In this document: positions 35,918 through 45,419 of the stretch, one piece after another
Layout of the letters: each line of letters opens with the position of its first letter
Position numbering within the stretch: the first letter of the stretch is position 1
Assembly (NCBI GenBank): GCA_963824985.1
Contig: CAWGRQ010000052.1
Coordinates: 1-64,000, forward strand
Reading direction: 5' to 3'
DNA: 64,000 nt
From: JAFNAG01 sp963824985
GTDB lineage: Bacteria; Acidobacteriota; UBA6911
Position numbers and translations under genes: made by a program
Notes under the pieces: model-generated
Told to the model about the DNA's origin: nothing
The model's input: the letters and a program-made list of their open reading frames with translations, nothing else
Database searches by the model: none

Positions 35918-38464
35918 TCAATGAGGCACAAAATAATCTGGGTTGCGATCGGTTTTTGCACCCGATATTTCTTCTTGCGAGGGATCGTTTGACTTCTTGA
36001 GTATCGCCAGGGCCCGGGCGAGGTTGTTACGGGCGTCAGCGTAGTCGGGTTTGATCTGGAGAGCTTCCTTGAACTGATTCGCCGCCTCGTCCATCCGCCC
36101 CAGCAGTGCCAGTCCGACACCCATGCTGTTGTGGGCTTCGGCGGAGCCTGGTTCGCGCTTGAGACCCTCCCGGTACTGAGCCACCGCCTCCTGGTAGCGA
36201 CCCATCCGCTGCAGGGCATTGGCAAGACCGAAATGAGCCGCCGCCAAATCCGGTTTGAGCCGGAGGGCCTCCTTGTGTCGGGAAACCGCATCCTCCAATC
36301 GGCCCAGTGCCTGCAGTGCGTTGCCCAGACTGTTATAGGCTTCGGCGAAATCAGGATTGATCCGTATGGCTTCCCGGTGCTGTGCTGGGGCCTCATCCGG
36401 GCGCCCCATCCGCTGCAGGGCATTGCCGATGTTGTTGTAGGCCGGGGCGTAGTCGGGCTGGAGTCGCACGGCCTCCTTCAGGTGCCCCATCGCCTCATCG
36501 AGACGTCCCAGCGCCAGGAGCGCGGCGCCCAGATTGCCCTGGGCCTCGGCAGAGGCGGGATCCTGTTTGAGGGCTTCGGTGTATTGCACCACGGCATCCT
36601 CAAAACGGCCCAATCCCTGCAGGACATTGCCCAAATTGAAGTGGGCGCCGGCCAGATCGGGTTTCAGGCGCAGGGCCTCGAGATACTGAGCCGCCGCCTC
36701 CTCGAAGCGGCCCAGGGCCTGCAGGGCGTTACCCAGGTTGGTGTGGATCTCGGCGGAGTCCGGAGTCTGCCTGAGCGCCTCCCTGAATTGCGCCACCGCT
36801 TCATCCCCGCGGCCCAGTCGTTGCAACGCATTGCCCAGCCGCAAATGGGTGTCGGCAAAGTCGGGCTGCAGCCGCAGAACCTGCTGGTATTCGACCACCG
36901 CTTCTTCGAGCCGGCCGATCTTTTGCAGGACAATTCCCAGATTATGGCGGGGCTCGGCGAGGTGCGGTACAAGCCGCTGAGCCTCTCTCAACTGAGTTAT
37001 CGCTTCTTCATAGCGGCCGGGACCCTCCAGGAGATTCCCCAGATTATTGTAAGCCAACCAGCACAACGGATTACGGCTGATTGTGGTTCGATAGAGAACC
37101 TCAGCATCGGCGTACTGAGCGCATTGCTGCCAGGTCAGCAGGCCGAGCGCCGACAGTAGTACTCCGCAGACGGCGGGTTTTAGAAATGCCCCGCGTTTCC
37201 GGAAAAAGCCGAAGGCCGTGTCGATCCCGGCCCCCGCCAGTGCGATCGGGCCAACGCTGGCAAGATATTGCAGATGATCGCCCACAAACGAGTAGCGGAA
37301 GAAATAGACGCTGAAAAATCCGAGCACCGGGAATAGTGCCGTTACATAGTATGCCGCGGCGAAAAACAAAGATCCTGTTCGTCCATTCCGCTTCAGCCAA
37401 AGAAATAACAACCCGCCGGCCGCTGCCAGAGCCGGCAGATACGCCAATGGATTCAAGGCGTCGATCTGCCAACGCGGATAAATGAACATCAATGGATGGG
37501 GCCAGGCCAGTTTGCCGAGGTAGAACCAGATGACCCTGCCTGCGATCACGACACGCTCGGGCAAGCTTTGATTCCACTCCGGTCCAAGCGCACCGGCGTG
37601 ATATATCTGTTCCCAGATTGTCCAGGCACTTGCCGCAAGCGAGATGGCCAAAAAGGGGGATAGCCAGGCAATATTGCGCCATCGCCACCGCCCATCCAAC
37701 CACCACCAGCACAAGCCGAAAACGACCGGCAGCATCACTGTGGACGACTTGCTCAGGATCGCCAGCACTGCGCAGACCATGACCAGCGCGTATTGCCGAC
37801 CGGCGAACCTGGCGTCCGTGTGATTTCGCGCCTCGTGCCATTTGATGAAAAGCAGGATCGCGAGCAGGTAAAATAAACCCGACTGCGTATTCTTCATCTC
37901 GGTGATCCACGCCACGGATTCCACCATCACCGGGTGCAGCGACCACAGTGCGGCGCCCAGCCAGGCGCCGCGCACATTGAGGCGGCGCAGCACGCGCCAC
38001 AACAAAAGCGCGCATGCCGCGTGCAGCAGCACATTGACCAGATGAAACGGCAGCGGATTCAATCCCCACAAAGCGTGCAACGCCCAAAAGCTGGTAAGCA
38101 CCAGCGGATAATAGGTCGCCGCGCTCGTCGTCCAGATCCCCTTGAATCCCAACTCGCCGACGATGCATGGGTTAGCCGTCAAGTGCGCATCGTCATCCCA
38201 GATGAAACCAGCGTGCCACGTTTGCTGGTACACAACGATCGTCGCGGCAACCAAAAGCAAACCCAGGAGCCAATCCATATGCCGCGAGGAAGATAGCGCC
38301 GGTGCCGTGAGATCGTTCGTTGTCCGGGACATGAAGCCAGCCGCAGTCCCTGCAATCACCCCCGGAGCCGGCCCAGATTTGTTCCGACCCTGCCGGGCGG
38401 TGACTCCCGGAGGCGCACTTATCACCCGGTCACCTGCTGTTTTCTTCTTTGTTTTTCGACTCAT
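35918..38464 (-). CDS. TMTC-like membrane protein with TPR repeats
   Basis: About 848 residues from the ATG at 38464. A basic N-terminal tail is followed by a polytopic domain (residues about 60-450). Its first loop carries GFIWDDDAHLTANP, the acidic motif of GT-C/PMT-like glycosyltransferases, and LWSLHPVMVESVAWITEMKN follows. The C-terminal 400 residues are ten near-identical tetratricopeptide repeats of the NLGNALQ-LGR-EEA type plus a partial one. The layout matches eukaryotic TMTC O-mannosyltransferases and related bacterial proteins. It may glycosylate exported proteins, but neither activity nor sugar is shown. Upstream ATG 38509 is possible. Confidence 0.82.
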   Translation of the reverse strand: MSRKTKKKTAGDRVISAPPGVTARQGRNKSGPAPGVIAGTAAGFMSRTTNDLTAPALSSSRHMDWLLGLLLVAATIVVYQQTWHAGFIWDDDAHLTANPCIVGELGFKGIWTTSAATYYPLVLTSFWALHALWGLNPLPFHLVNVLLHAACALLLWRVLRRLNVRGAWLGAALWSLHPVMVESVAWITEMKNTQSGLFYLLAILLFIKWHEARNHTDARFAGRQYALVMVCAVLAILSKSSTVMLPVVFGLCWWWLDGRWRWRNIAWLSPFLAISLAASAWTIWEQIYHAGALGPEWNQSLPERVVIAGRVIWFYLGKLAWPHPLMFIYPRWQIDALNPLAYLPALAAAGGLLFLWLKRNGRTGSLFFAAAYYVTALFPVLGFFSVYFFRYSFVGDHLQYLASVGPIALAGAGIDTAFGFFRKRGAFLKPAVCGVLLSALGLLTWQQCAQYADAEVLYRTTISRNPLCWLAYNNLGNLLEGPGRYEEAITQLREAQRLVPHLAEPRHNLGIVLQKIGRLEEAVVEYQQVLRLQPDFADTHLRLGNALQRLGRGDEAVAQFREALRQTPDSAEIHTNLGNALQALGRFEEAAAQYLEALRLKPDLAGAHFNLGNVLQGLGRFEDAVVQYTEALKQDPASAEAQGNLGAALLALGRLDEAMGHLKEAVRLQPDYAPAYNNIGNALQRMGRPDEAPAQHREAIRINPDFAEAYNSLGNALQALGRLEDAVSRHKEALRLKPDLAAAHFGLANALQRMGRYQEAVAQYREGLKREPGSAEAHNSMGVGLALLGRMDEAANQFKEALQIKPDYADARNNLARALAILKKSNDPSQEEISGAKTDRNPDYFVPH

Positions 38465-38733
38465 GGGTTCGGCATTTTCCGCGGGGTCCTTGCCCGGCAG
38501 AGCCTCCAATCAGTTCGAATCCGATCGGCCGGAACTCCGGACCTCCGTCCGGCCGCCGCGCTGTTCGGGTTGCTGCTTCGATGATAAGGCTTTGAAAGCA
38601 CCGCCGAGGCGGGGCTAAAGACTTCCGGTCCCTTCCTGGGGCCCAGCGCCGAAGACATCTGGAGTAAGATGACCCCTACCCGAAAAGGCCGGCCCGGCCG
38701 CTGATCCCATTCTCCCGCAGGATCCGCCTGCGC

Positions 38734-40356
38734 CTAAGCGGGACCCCGTATCCGAAGGAGCAGCACATCCGGTTCCCGATCATAGACAGTATCGGTAATT
38801 GCACGCAGCCAGGAAGGGGTTTTCCCTCCAAACCCGCGCAATAATTCCGCGTCGATGAGAACATACCGGATCGGCAGGAGCAGCAGGCGTTCCTTGGCCC
38901 TCTCTTCTCTGTCCGAAGCACTTTCCAGAAGAATCAGGTTCAGTTCGGACAGGTACTCCTCAGATTTTACCGCCTGAGCCCAGTGACCCAGAAGAACGGC
39001 GTTGCCGCTAAGCCCCGGAATCAGCCGCATGACTGCGATGCTCGACAAAACGGCTTCATCCTTCCGAGAAATCCGCTCGAGAGTCCGGGCTGCTTCCAGC
39101 AGCGACTCCGGCTGGTAATAAGCAATTGGGTCATTCTGGACTTCGGTCCGGGCACTGTCAAAATTAGCATAATGAGTCTTAATGGAGATCGCAACCAGTC
39201 CCCCGACCAGGAGCCAGAAGAGCCGATGCTGCCGCCTGGCGGAGATCCGGGATATTTCGCGGCAGCCCAGCGCAGCCAGAATACCAATGGGAATATAGAC
39301 ACCCAATATCATTTTGCGTTGAAACCAAAAGGGCGCGTATGCGAGGAGAAAGGCAAGAACGATCCAGCTGACCAGCGGCAGAAATTCACGGAAATGTCCT
39401 TCCTGGCGTGCGGCAATCGCACCAAGCATGGCGATGAAAATCAATGGCGTGATGCCCGCCAGATACGCGGATAGAGATGGACTGTCCATACGACTCTGGC
39501 TGTGCAGTGACAGCACCGGGTGGTAAAGGGAGAGGAAAAACTGGTACGCGACGGCTGGAACCGAGAGTGCGGCCAGGGTTGCCACGTCCGCCAGCCGTAT
39601 ATCTTTCAGATGGGTCCATGCGAATGAGACCAGGATCACCAGAACGATAACAACATCGTACGGATGGATGAGCACCAATAAGCCGGTTAATCCGCCGCAA
39701 AGGAGCAGTTGATTCCGGCGTCGATTCCGATCGGCTTCTCGAACCGCGCGCCTGGCCAGAATGGCAATGCCCAGTTGCAGGCTGAGCGCAACCGGAAATA
39801 GAGGATTCCAGGTCAGGCTCCAGAGGGGGTTAAGATCAACTACCCAGAGATCGGCGGGATTAAAATCCGGACTGGCAAAAAACCCTCCCATCCCGGTGGT
39901 CAGGCAGACCAATGCACATGCCCCCCACACGAGGTGCGGCGGAAGTTCCAGGTCTCTAAGGAACCGGACGAGCAAATGAACAAACAACAGGATTCCGGCC
40001 AGTCTCATCCAGAAAAGAATCACACCGGCACTCAGGTGGGTCAGGGCGCTCAACCAACCTGCTACAAGGAAAAAAGGCTGGAAGATCAGAGCGGGCTGCG
40101 CAATCGCGCTGTATTGTACTTTGAAGAGAATGGCGCCCGACGCTGCTTGCTTGACCCAGGCCAGATAGGCGAGCCCGTCCTCAGGATAGGGCGGGAGGAT
40201 CCAGTCATATACGGAATGCGGGGCGAGGGGCGTAGAAAAATAAAGAATCAAATAAGGGACGCTGGTGAGTGCCATCAGAAAACCGGCAATCCCCAGGGTG
40301 ATGCGTCCAAATCGGATTGGTTTCCGGGAATGCCCCTTCGGAGCTTTGCGGATCAT
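38734..40356 (-). CDS. Polytopic membrane protein, possibly GT-C-like
   Basis: About 540 residues with ten or more predicted membrane helices and an intact frame. The first loop (PPYPEDGLAYLAWVKQAASG) places acidic residues after helix one, as in GT-C glycosyltransferases. LIHPYDVVIVLVILVSFAW and FWFQRKMILGVYIPIGILAA are other helices. A soluble C-terminal part follows (LRGFGGKTPSWLRAITDTVY). I recognise no named family. It lies 270 bases from the TMTC-like gene on the same strand, so the two may share a surface-glycosylation role; this is inference. Start 40356 is preferred to 40371. Confidence 0.7.
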   Translation of the reverse strand: MIRKAPKGHSRKPIRFGRITLGIAGFLMALTSVPYLILYFSTPLAPHSVYDWILPPYPEDGLAYLAWVKQAASGAILFKVQYSAIAQPALIFQPFFLVAGWLSALTHLSAGVILFWMRLAGILLFVHLLVRFLRDLELPPHLVWGACALVCLTTGMGGFFASPDFNPADLWVVDLNPLWSLTWNPLFPVALSLQLGIAILARRAVREADRNRRRNQLLLCGGLTGLLVLIHPYDVVIVLVILVSFAWTHLKDIRLADVATLAALSVPAVAYQFFLSLYHPVLSLHSQSRMDSPSLSAYLAGITPLIFIAMLGAIAARQEGHFREFLPLVSWIVLAFLLAYAPFWFQRKMILGVYIPIGILAALGCREISRISARRQHRLFWLLVGGLVAISIKTHYANFDSARTEVQNDPIAYYQPESLLEAARTLERISRKDEAVLSSIAVMRLIPGLSGNAVLLGHWAQAVKSEEYLSELNLILLESASDREERAKERLLLLPIRYVLIDAELLRGFGGKTPSWLRAITDTVYDREPDVLLLRIRGPA

Positions 40357-40419
40357 AGGAAAGCCTAACAATATTTCTTCCGGCTGGACGGGAAACGATC
40401 CTTATCTCATAACAGCTGC

Positions 40420-40455
40420 TCATGCGCCATGGCGCACCCGGTGACGCATGAAAAT
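40420..40455. repeat. REP-like palindrome, copy
   Basis: TCATGCGCCATGGCGCACCC then GGTGACGCATGAAAAT. It is followed by GC-rich stems (GGCGGCACGCCGCC and GGCGGCGCCGTGGCGCCGC) that recur in part beside the inverted copy at 35017. Confidence 0.85.
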
Positions 40456-40681
40456 AGCAGATGTCGCGCGCAGCGCTTTGGACCGCGGCGGCACGCCGCC
40501 GCTTTTGCCATCCCGTATGTTGAAGGCGGCGCCGTGGCGCCGCACTCCAAAGCGCCTCCGGCGCGGGGTCCCGGGAATGTCATTTTCGGAGCAGGCGGCA
40601 TAGTCGTCTTATTTTCGGAGCAGCAATGACCTTATAAGCATTTCCATTCGGGAGCACAAGGGGGAAATCGAGCGCGGCATC

Positions 40682-40742
40682 GGGACAGGCTGCATGTTCC
40701 TCCACGCAAGGATTGCGAATCGGAAGCGATGCAGCCTGTCCC
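40682..40742. repeat. Hairpin with GGGACAGGCTGCAT arms
   Basis: GGGACAGGCTGCAT (40682-40695) and ATGCAGCCTGTCCC (40729-40742) are perfect 14-base arms with a 33-base loop. Confidence 0.85.
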
Positions 40743-40986
40743 CAGGGCTATTACTTGATCGTGCTGATCAGGGTCACGGGGACCTCGAACCAGATGCCCG
40801 GCCCTTCCAGAAATCCTGTTTCCCGGAGCGTCGCTTCCCATGCTCCAATGGAGGAGATCCTAACGCGCTGGTCCGCAAACTGGAGGTGCGTGAGGTCACA
40901 AAAGAAAAATAATTGTGGAATTTCGTGTTAGTATCGCCGCACTCTTCGCTGATGTCGCATCAGCGCTCTCAACAGGAGACCCCTCG

Positions 40987-42165
40987 ATGCCGCGTAATAA
41001 TCCTGGCGATGAAGCATTGCCGTCAGCACCCTCCCCGGACGCAGGAAACATGCAGGTCCAGGGTCGACTGATGTCGCTGGACGTCTTCCGCGGGGCGACG
41101 ATTGCCGCCATGCTGCTGGTCAACGATCCCGGAACCTGGAACGCCGTGTATGCCCCGCTCCTGCACGCGCCCTGGCACGGATGGACCTTCACGGATGTCA
41201 TTTTCCCATTTTTCCTATGGATCACCGGCGTGTCCATGACCCTGTCCACCACCAAGCGCATCAGCCTGGGGGCCGGCCGGGCCGATCTTATGCTGCACGC
41301 CTTTCGCCGGTCGGTGATCATTTTCGCGATCGGGCTGTTCCTCGCCGGCTACCCATATTTCAACTTCTCGAGCATCCGCATCCCGGGAGTCCTGCAGCGC
41401 ATCGCAGTCTGCTATCTGATCGCGGCGGCAATCTACCTGACCACGACGATTCGCGGCCAGATTCAGTGGACCGGCGGGCTGCTGGTTATATACTGGCTGT
41501 TGATGAAACTCTATCCGGTCCCGGGGTATGGCCCGGGCATCCTTGAGAAGGACGGAAACTTCGCCCAGTATATCGACAGCCTGCTGCTCAGCGGCCACAT
41601 GTGGGCGTCATCCAAAACCTGGGATCCGGAAGGCATTGTCAGCACCTTGCCCGCGATCGCGACCACGCTCTTCGGAATCCTGACCGGCCATATTCTGCGC
41701 GCCCGCAAGACGCCGGCGGAAAAAACGGCCTGGATGTTCGTCATGGGAAACGCACTCCTGTTCTACGGAGCCCTCATGAGCCTCTGGCTCCCCATAAACA
41801 AAAATCTCTGGACCAGCTCCTATTCCGTGTTCATGGCCGGGCTGGCGGCGAACGCATTCGCCTTCTGCTACTGGGTCATCGACGTCATGGGCTATCGCAA
41901 GTGGGCCCTGCCGTTCAAGATGTATGGGATGAACGCGATTATCATCTTCGCACTTTCGGGTCTGCTGGGAAAAACCGCGCTGATCGTGAAAGTCACCGAA
42001 TCCGATGAGTCCCGGATTTCCGTCTGGGCTTACGTTTTCCGTCATGGATTCGCGCCGCTGGCTGCGCCCACCAATGCCTCGCTGATTTTTGCCCTGACCT
42101 ATGTGGCTCTGTTCTTCGGCCTGGCCTATGTGATGTATCGCCGCAAGTGGTTTATCAAGGTTTAA
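40987..42165 (+). CDS. DUF5009 / NagX-type membrane acyltransferase
   Basis: A 392-residue polytopic protein. The ATG at 40987 has AGGAG 8 bases upstream; an upstream ATG at 40915 lacks one. Family blocks are RLMSLDVFRGATIAAMLLVN, WTFTDVIFPFFLWITGVSM, IRIPGVLQRIAVCYLIAA and WALPFKMYGMNAIIIFALSG. These belong to the heparan-alpha-glucosaminide N-acetyltransferase/NagX family. It probably transfers acyl groups to sugars across the membrane or helps import amino sugars. No nag genes are adjacent. Confidence 0.9.
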   Translation: MPRNNPGDEALPSAPSPDAGNMQVQGRLMSLDVFRGATIAAMLLVNDPGTWNAVYAPLLHAPWHGWTFTDVIFPFFLWITGVSMTLSTTKRISLGAGRADLMLHAFRRSVIIFAIGLFLAGYPYFNFSSIRIPGVLQRIAVCYLIAAAIYLTTTIRGQIQWTGGLLVIYWLLMKLYPVPGYGPGILEKDGNFAQYIDSLLLSGHMWASSKTWDPEGIVSTLPAIATTLFGILTGHILRARKTPAEKTAWMFVMGNALLFYGALMSLWLPINKNLWTSSYSVFMAGLAANAFAFCYWVIDVMGYRKWALPFKMYGMNAIIIFALSGLLGKTALIVKVTESDESRISVWAYVFRHGFAPLAAPTNASLIFALTYVALFFGLAYVMYRRKWFIKV

Positions 42166-42304
42166 ACCGGACAATGTGAGAGGCGGCCTCGAAACCGGCA
42201 AGCCGGCGGACCTTGTGATCCTCCACCTGCCGGACATCCAGGATCTTCAGAAAAATCCCGAGCTGTGCTTCCAGATGGAAAACCGGATCCTTTGCATGTG
42301 TTTA

Positions 42305-42568
42305 GCCGATGCTGAACAGCAAAACGCAAAGACGCAAAGAGATTCCCTTCGGTTCGCGGGCATGGGCGGCCTTCGGCCGCATCCTTGGGCGAGCCGCGGG
42401 AGAAAGCGCAATCCTCCTGATTAGCCGCTGCCCGCGCTTTCTCCCGCGGCTCGCCCAAGGATGCGCCAGCGCGAAGCGCTGCGCCCACGCCTGTTGCTCG
42501 GTGTCGATCTTTGCGTCCTTGCGTCTTTGCGTTTTGCTTCTTCATCCATTTGATTTGGCTAAACAATT
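42305..42568. repeat. Long palindromic dispersed repeat, copy 2 of 2
   Basis: Near-identical to 12000-12270, same orientation, with a deletion of about 7 bases in the left outer arm and a few base changes. The unique sequence just left (42180-42304) reads partly like coding sequence on the minus strand and may be a gene remnant. Confidence 0.9.
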
Positions 42569-42603
42569 ACGATTGCTTGGATGGACGCCATTGCGGAATA
42601 TTC

Positions 42604-42615
42604 CCATAATTATGG
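42604..42615. promoter_or_regulatory. Palindrome before vapB
   Basis: CCATAATTATGG is a perfect 12-base palindrome ending 5-14 bases before the possible antitoxin starts. Toxin-antitoxin complexes usually repress their own operon at such sites. Confidence 0.5.
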
Positions 42616-42628
42616 TATTATGGACCTT

Positions 42629-42874
42629 ATGAAGACGACCGTCGAATTGCCCGATGAACTTCTGATCGAAGCCAAAATACGGGCTGCTGAACTGCGGCGG
42701 CCACTCCGCGCGCTCATCGAAGAGGGATTGAGGGCGCGGCTTGCCCGCGTCGACAAAGGCAGGAAGGCAAGGCACCGGAAGATCCGTTGGGTAACGGTTA
42801 AGGGGGGCCTGCCGCCCGATCTCGACATAACCAATCGGGAAAAAATGCACGATTGGATGCGGAGCCATGGATGA
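42629..42874 (+). CDS. vapB: VapB-type antitoxin
   Basis: An 81-residue protein beginning MKTTVELPDELLIEAKIRA, a ribbon-helix-helix DNA-binding start, with a basic middle and an acidic/amphipathic tail that would wrap the toxin. An ATG at 42620 is an alternative start. Its stop overlaps the vapC start by 4 bases (ATGA), so the two are coupled. The palindrome at 42604 is a likely operator. Confidence 0.88.
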   Translation: MKTTVELPDELLIEAKIRAAELRRPLRALIEEGLRARLARVDKGRKARHRKIRWVTVKGGLPPDLDITNREKMHDWMRSHG

Positions 42875-43314
42875 TTGCCGTTGACACGAACCTGCTCGTC
42901 TATGCCCATCGAACCCAGGTTCCGGAGCACAAAGCCGCAAGGAGGGCGATAGAAGCTGCAGCCGGGAAGTCCGGCGGGTGGGGTTTTGCACTCACCAGCC
43001 TTTTCGAGTTCTGGAGCATCGTCACGCATCCGGCGGCGCCGCCCAAGCCTTCCACTCCCGCGGAGGCTTCCGCCTTCCTGAAAACACTGGTCAGGGACGC
43101 CGAAGCAAACATATGGCTGCCCAGGGAGGGCTTTAATCAACGTCTGATCCAGCTGGCATCCGAGTTGCGAGTTTGCGGCCCCCGCATCTTCGACCTGGCC
43201 ATCGGTCTCACCGCAATTGAGGCAGGAGCCAGACAAATCTGGACCCACGATTTCGGCTTCCTCTCCATTCCCGGATTGCAGGCCGTGTTTCCCCTGGCAC
43301 CATCCGGCGACTGA
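42871..43314 (+). CDS. vapC: VapC-type PIN-domain toxin
   Basis: A 147-residue PIN ribonuclease. The first acidic residue is in IAVDTNLLVYAHR (Asp5) and the second in SLFEFWSI (Glu about 48). The third and fourth are in RIFDLAIGL and IWTHDFGF. All four metal ligands are present, so it should be active. It cleaves RNA, often tRNA, when free of VapB. Translation is coupled to vapB, with GGAG at 42861-42864. Confidence 0.92.
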   Translation: MIAVDTNLLVYAHRTQVPEHKAARRAIEAAAGKSGGWGFALTSLFEFWSIVTHPAAPPKPSTPAEASAFLKTLVRDAEANIWLPREGFNQRLIQLASELRVCGPRIFDLAIGLTAIEAGARQIWTHDFGFLSIPGLQAVFPLAPSGD

Positions 43315-43400
43315 CGCCAGAACTCCTGGCAATTCCCGAAGCTGCCAATTCCGATTCGCATGGCTGCACTTGCGTCCAATCGATTACGGAAATGAGCAGT

Positions 43401-43423
43401 CTGTCCCAATATTACCGGGACAG
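43401..43423. repeat. Short CTGTCCC...GGGACAG hairpin
   Basis: CTGTCCC and GGGACAG flank AATATTACC. It lies between convergent vapC and dsbB-type genes and belongs to the GGGACAG-ended hairpin set. Confidence 0.7.
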
Positions 43424-43451
43424 TATAACCAGATACGGGATTCTCTCCCCA

Positions 43452-44927
43452 TCAGAACGCGGGCTTCTCGACCGTGAAAACTTCGCCGTCCGCGTTGACG
43501 AAATAGAGTTCTCCGCCGCGGATGGCGAGGCCGGTCGGGCGCACAAGTCCGATGACTGTATGCGCAGCCACCACCCGGTGAGCCGCCAGGTCGATGGTCA
43601 GCAGGGTGTTGTAAGCCGCGCTGATGGCATACATGCGCCCGTTGCTGATGGCCGCGCCGGTCACATAGAGTTCATCCAGCGAGCGTTTCTCGCCATTGAA
43701 CTTCAGCCCGGATTCGGGCGCCGGCACCGGCACGAACTCCTCCGACAGCGTCAGGTCGCTCCGGTCGAAGCGCGAAATCACGAGCCTTTTGACTTTCGAG
43801 TTCGGCACCGTCAGGGTGTAGAGCGAATCCGTCGCGGCGTCGAACGCCAGCGACATCACGTACATCATGCGGGCGCGCACCGTGCCCAGGCGCGATCGCG
43901 ACACCTCATCGAATTTGTCGAACGACTCCAGGAAAAAGCGGAAGTTCCGGCCGGCATCGGCCTGGTCGCTCTCGCGGAGAATCACGTAGCTCTTGTTCTC
44001 GCCCAGGGCCATTACGGTCCGGCTGTCGAGGAACGCGGTGCCGGCAAATATCCCGAGATCAATCGAAAACCCGGGATCGACGATCGTCGAACGCAGGACC
44101 TGATCCAGCGATCCGTTCAGGATGTAAACGCCATTCTGAGTGGTGACGGAAAACCGATCCGTGGCTTCGTCGCAGGCCAGGTCGGTTGCGGTGCCCTGAA
44201 GCGGCACGGAGATCCGCTTCCGTTCCCTGACCTCAAGCCGCGGGAGATCGGCCAGCGGTCCGGCGCCCGGATCCACAGGAGCGAGGGCCAACGCGGGTTT
44301 TTCGACCGCCCAGCGCCCACGCAACGTGATGGGGGCCCACGACCACTCCTCCAAAGACCAGACCCAGTGCTTCGGACTGAACGAAAAGCGGATCGGATCG
44401 CCCTGTCCCATGAACGGCGGTGGTCCGGTGCTTGCAAAGGCCTGAACCATATTTCCGGCGATCACCACCAGGAATACGACCGTCGCCAGCTTTTCCAGCG
44501 GCCGCAACATTCTTGGACCCGACGGCCGATCGCGCTCATTCATGGCTATGAGCAGCAAGCCCATCGTCACCACACACACCCAGAAAATGAACAGGGCCCA
44601 GGTGTAGGTGTGGGCCCCGGCAATTTCGATGCTGAACCCCTGCCCGATGTCCCGGGCGGCGTGCATCCCGGTGTGCCGGATGCCCATAAAGACGCCCCAG
44701 GCGCCTACGAGCACCGCGAGCCCGATGTATTTCGGCCGTGGGCCATAACGCAGAATAAAGAGGCCGATCAGCGCGATGATCGCCATGCCGGTGCGCTGTT
44801 CCCAGCACATCACGCACGGCGAATCCCCATAGACGAACCCCAGCACGAAGACGGCCGTCCCGATGGGAACGATTGAAAGGATCAGCACGGCGAAGGCAAG
44901 AATGGAATACAGGTAGTCACGTTGCAT
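43452..44927 (-). CDS. DsbB-like membrane domain fused to a beta-propeller
   Basis: A 491-residue protein. Residues 1-165 hold four to five membrane helices with the DsbB active pair in DSPCVMCWEQRTGM (Cys38, Cys41). A helical linker follows. Residues about 215-490 form repeated beta-strand units of propeller type (ISVPLQGTATDLACDEATD; MSLAFDAATDSLYTLTVPN; ATDSLYTL; ISNGRMYAIS). The second DsbB cysteine pair is not evident. It might reoxidise a periplasmic thiol oxidase, with the propeller as a docking module; the fusion is unusual. It is preceded by a small membrane protein gene (44957-45124), 29 bases away. Confidence 0.82.
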   Translation of the reverse strand: MQRDYLYSILAFAVLILSIVPIGTAVFVLGFVYGDSPCVMCWEQRTGMAIIALIGLFILRYGPRPKYIGLAVLVGAWGVFMGIRHTGMHAARDIGQGFSIEIAGAHTYTWALFIFWVCVVTMGLLLIAMNERDRPSGPRMLRPLEKLATVVFLVVIAGNMVQAFASTGPPPFMGQGDPIRFSFSPKHWVWSLEEWSWAPITLRGRWAVEKPALALAPVDPGAGPLADLPRLEVRERKRISVPLQGTATDLACDEATDRFSVTTQNGVYILNGSLDQVLRSTIVDPGFSIDLGIFAGTAFLDSRTVMALGENKSYVILRESDQADAGRNFRFFLESFDKFDEVSRSRLGTVRARMMYVMSLAFDAATDSLYTLTVPNSKVKRLVISRFDRSDLTLSEEFVPVPAPESGLKFNGEKRSLDELYVTGAAISNGRMYAISAAYNTLLTIDLAAHRVVAAHTVIGLVRPTGLAIRGGELYFVNADGEVFTVEKPAF

Positions 44928-44956
44928 GGCACGTCTCCATCAATAGCGGGCCGGTC

Positions 44957-45124
44957 TCAGTAGTTGACCCCGGGCAGGATCGCCGTCCGGGTGGCAATCA
45001 AAAACAGGGCGACCATCAGAAGCACGCTGACGACAAGCAGGCGGAACGCGAGGCGTTCCCTGGCAGGCTTGCGCAGCAGCAAATAGGCGATGATGAACAT
45101 GATGACGAAATTCAGGAACTCCAT
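44957..45124 (-). CDS. Small membrane protein upstream of the DsbB fusion
   Basis: A 55-residue protein starting MEFLNFVIMFIIAYLLLRKP, with a second hydrophobic stretch (LLVVSVLLMVALFLIATRT), so two membrane spans with a basic loop between. GGAGG lies 7 bases before its ATG. It ends 29 bases before the dsbB-type start on the same strand and is probably an operon partner or subunit. No family recognised. Confidence 0.65.
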   Translation of the reverse strand: MEFLNFVIMFIIAYLLLRKPARERLAFRLLVVSVLLMVALFLIATRTAILPGVNY

Positions 45125-45419
45125 ATGTGCCTCCTATACCGGGACAGCGGCGCGGCTCCCGGACCACAGGGACGGGTCAGCCGGTCACCGGTCTGTTTCT
45201 CGAGGGTGTCGTGCGGTTCCGGCGAGACCGGAATCGCAATGGGCAGGCCCAGTCTAGCATCGGTGTGACTCGAGGTTCAACGCGCCTGTTGCAATTCTCC
45301 CGAATTTCCTGTCGGTCGCCGGTTGCGATTGGATTATGATGTGACACCTGGAAATTCGCATGGATCGCGAGCGATCTCGGCGCTGCGATCCGCCCCGGAT
45401 TCCAGACAAGGAGAAAACC

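Larger units (their letters stand above)
40357..40986. other. Divergent intergenic region with repeats
   Basis: It holds the REP-like unit at 40420-40455, GC-rich stems (about 40480-40570) and the hairpin at 40682-40742. No gene is supported. AGGAG at 40974-40978 sets the next start. Confidence 0.5.

Noticed and set aside
43392..44876. 494-codon plus-strand ORF opposite the DsbB fusion
   Set aside because: Antisense shadow, dominated by Arg, His, Gly; the minus strand has the CxxC motif and membrane helices.
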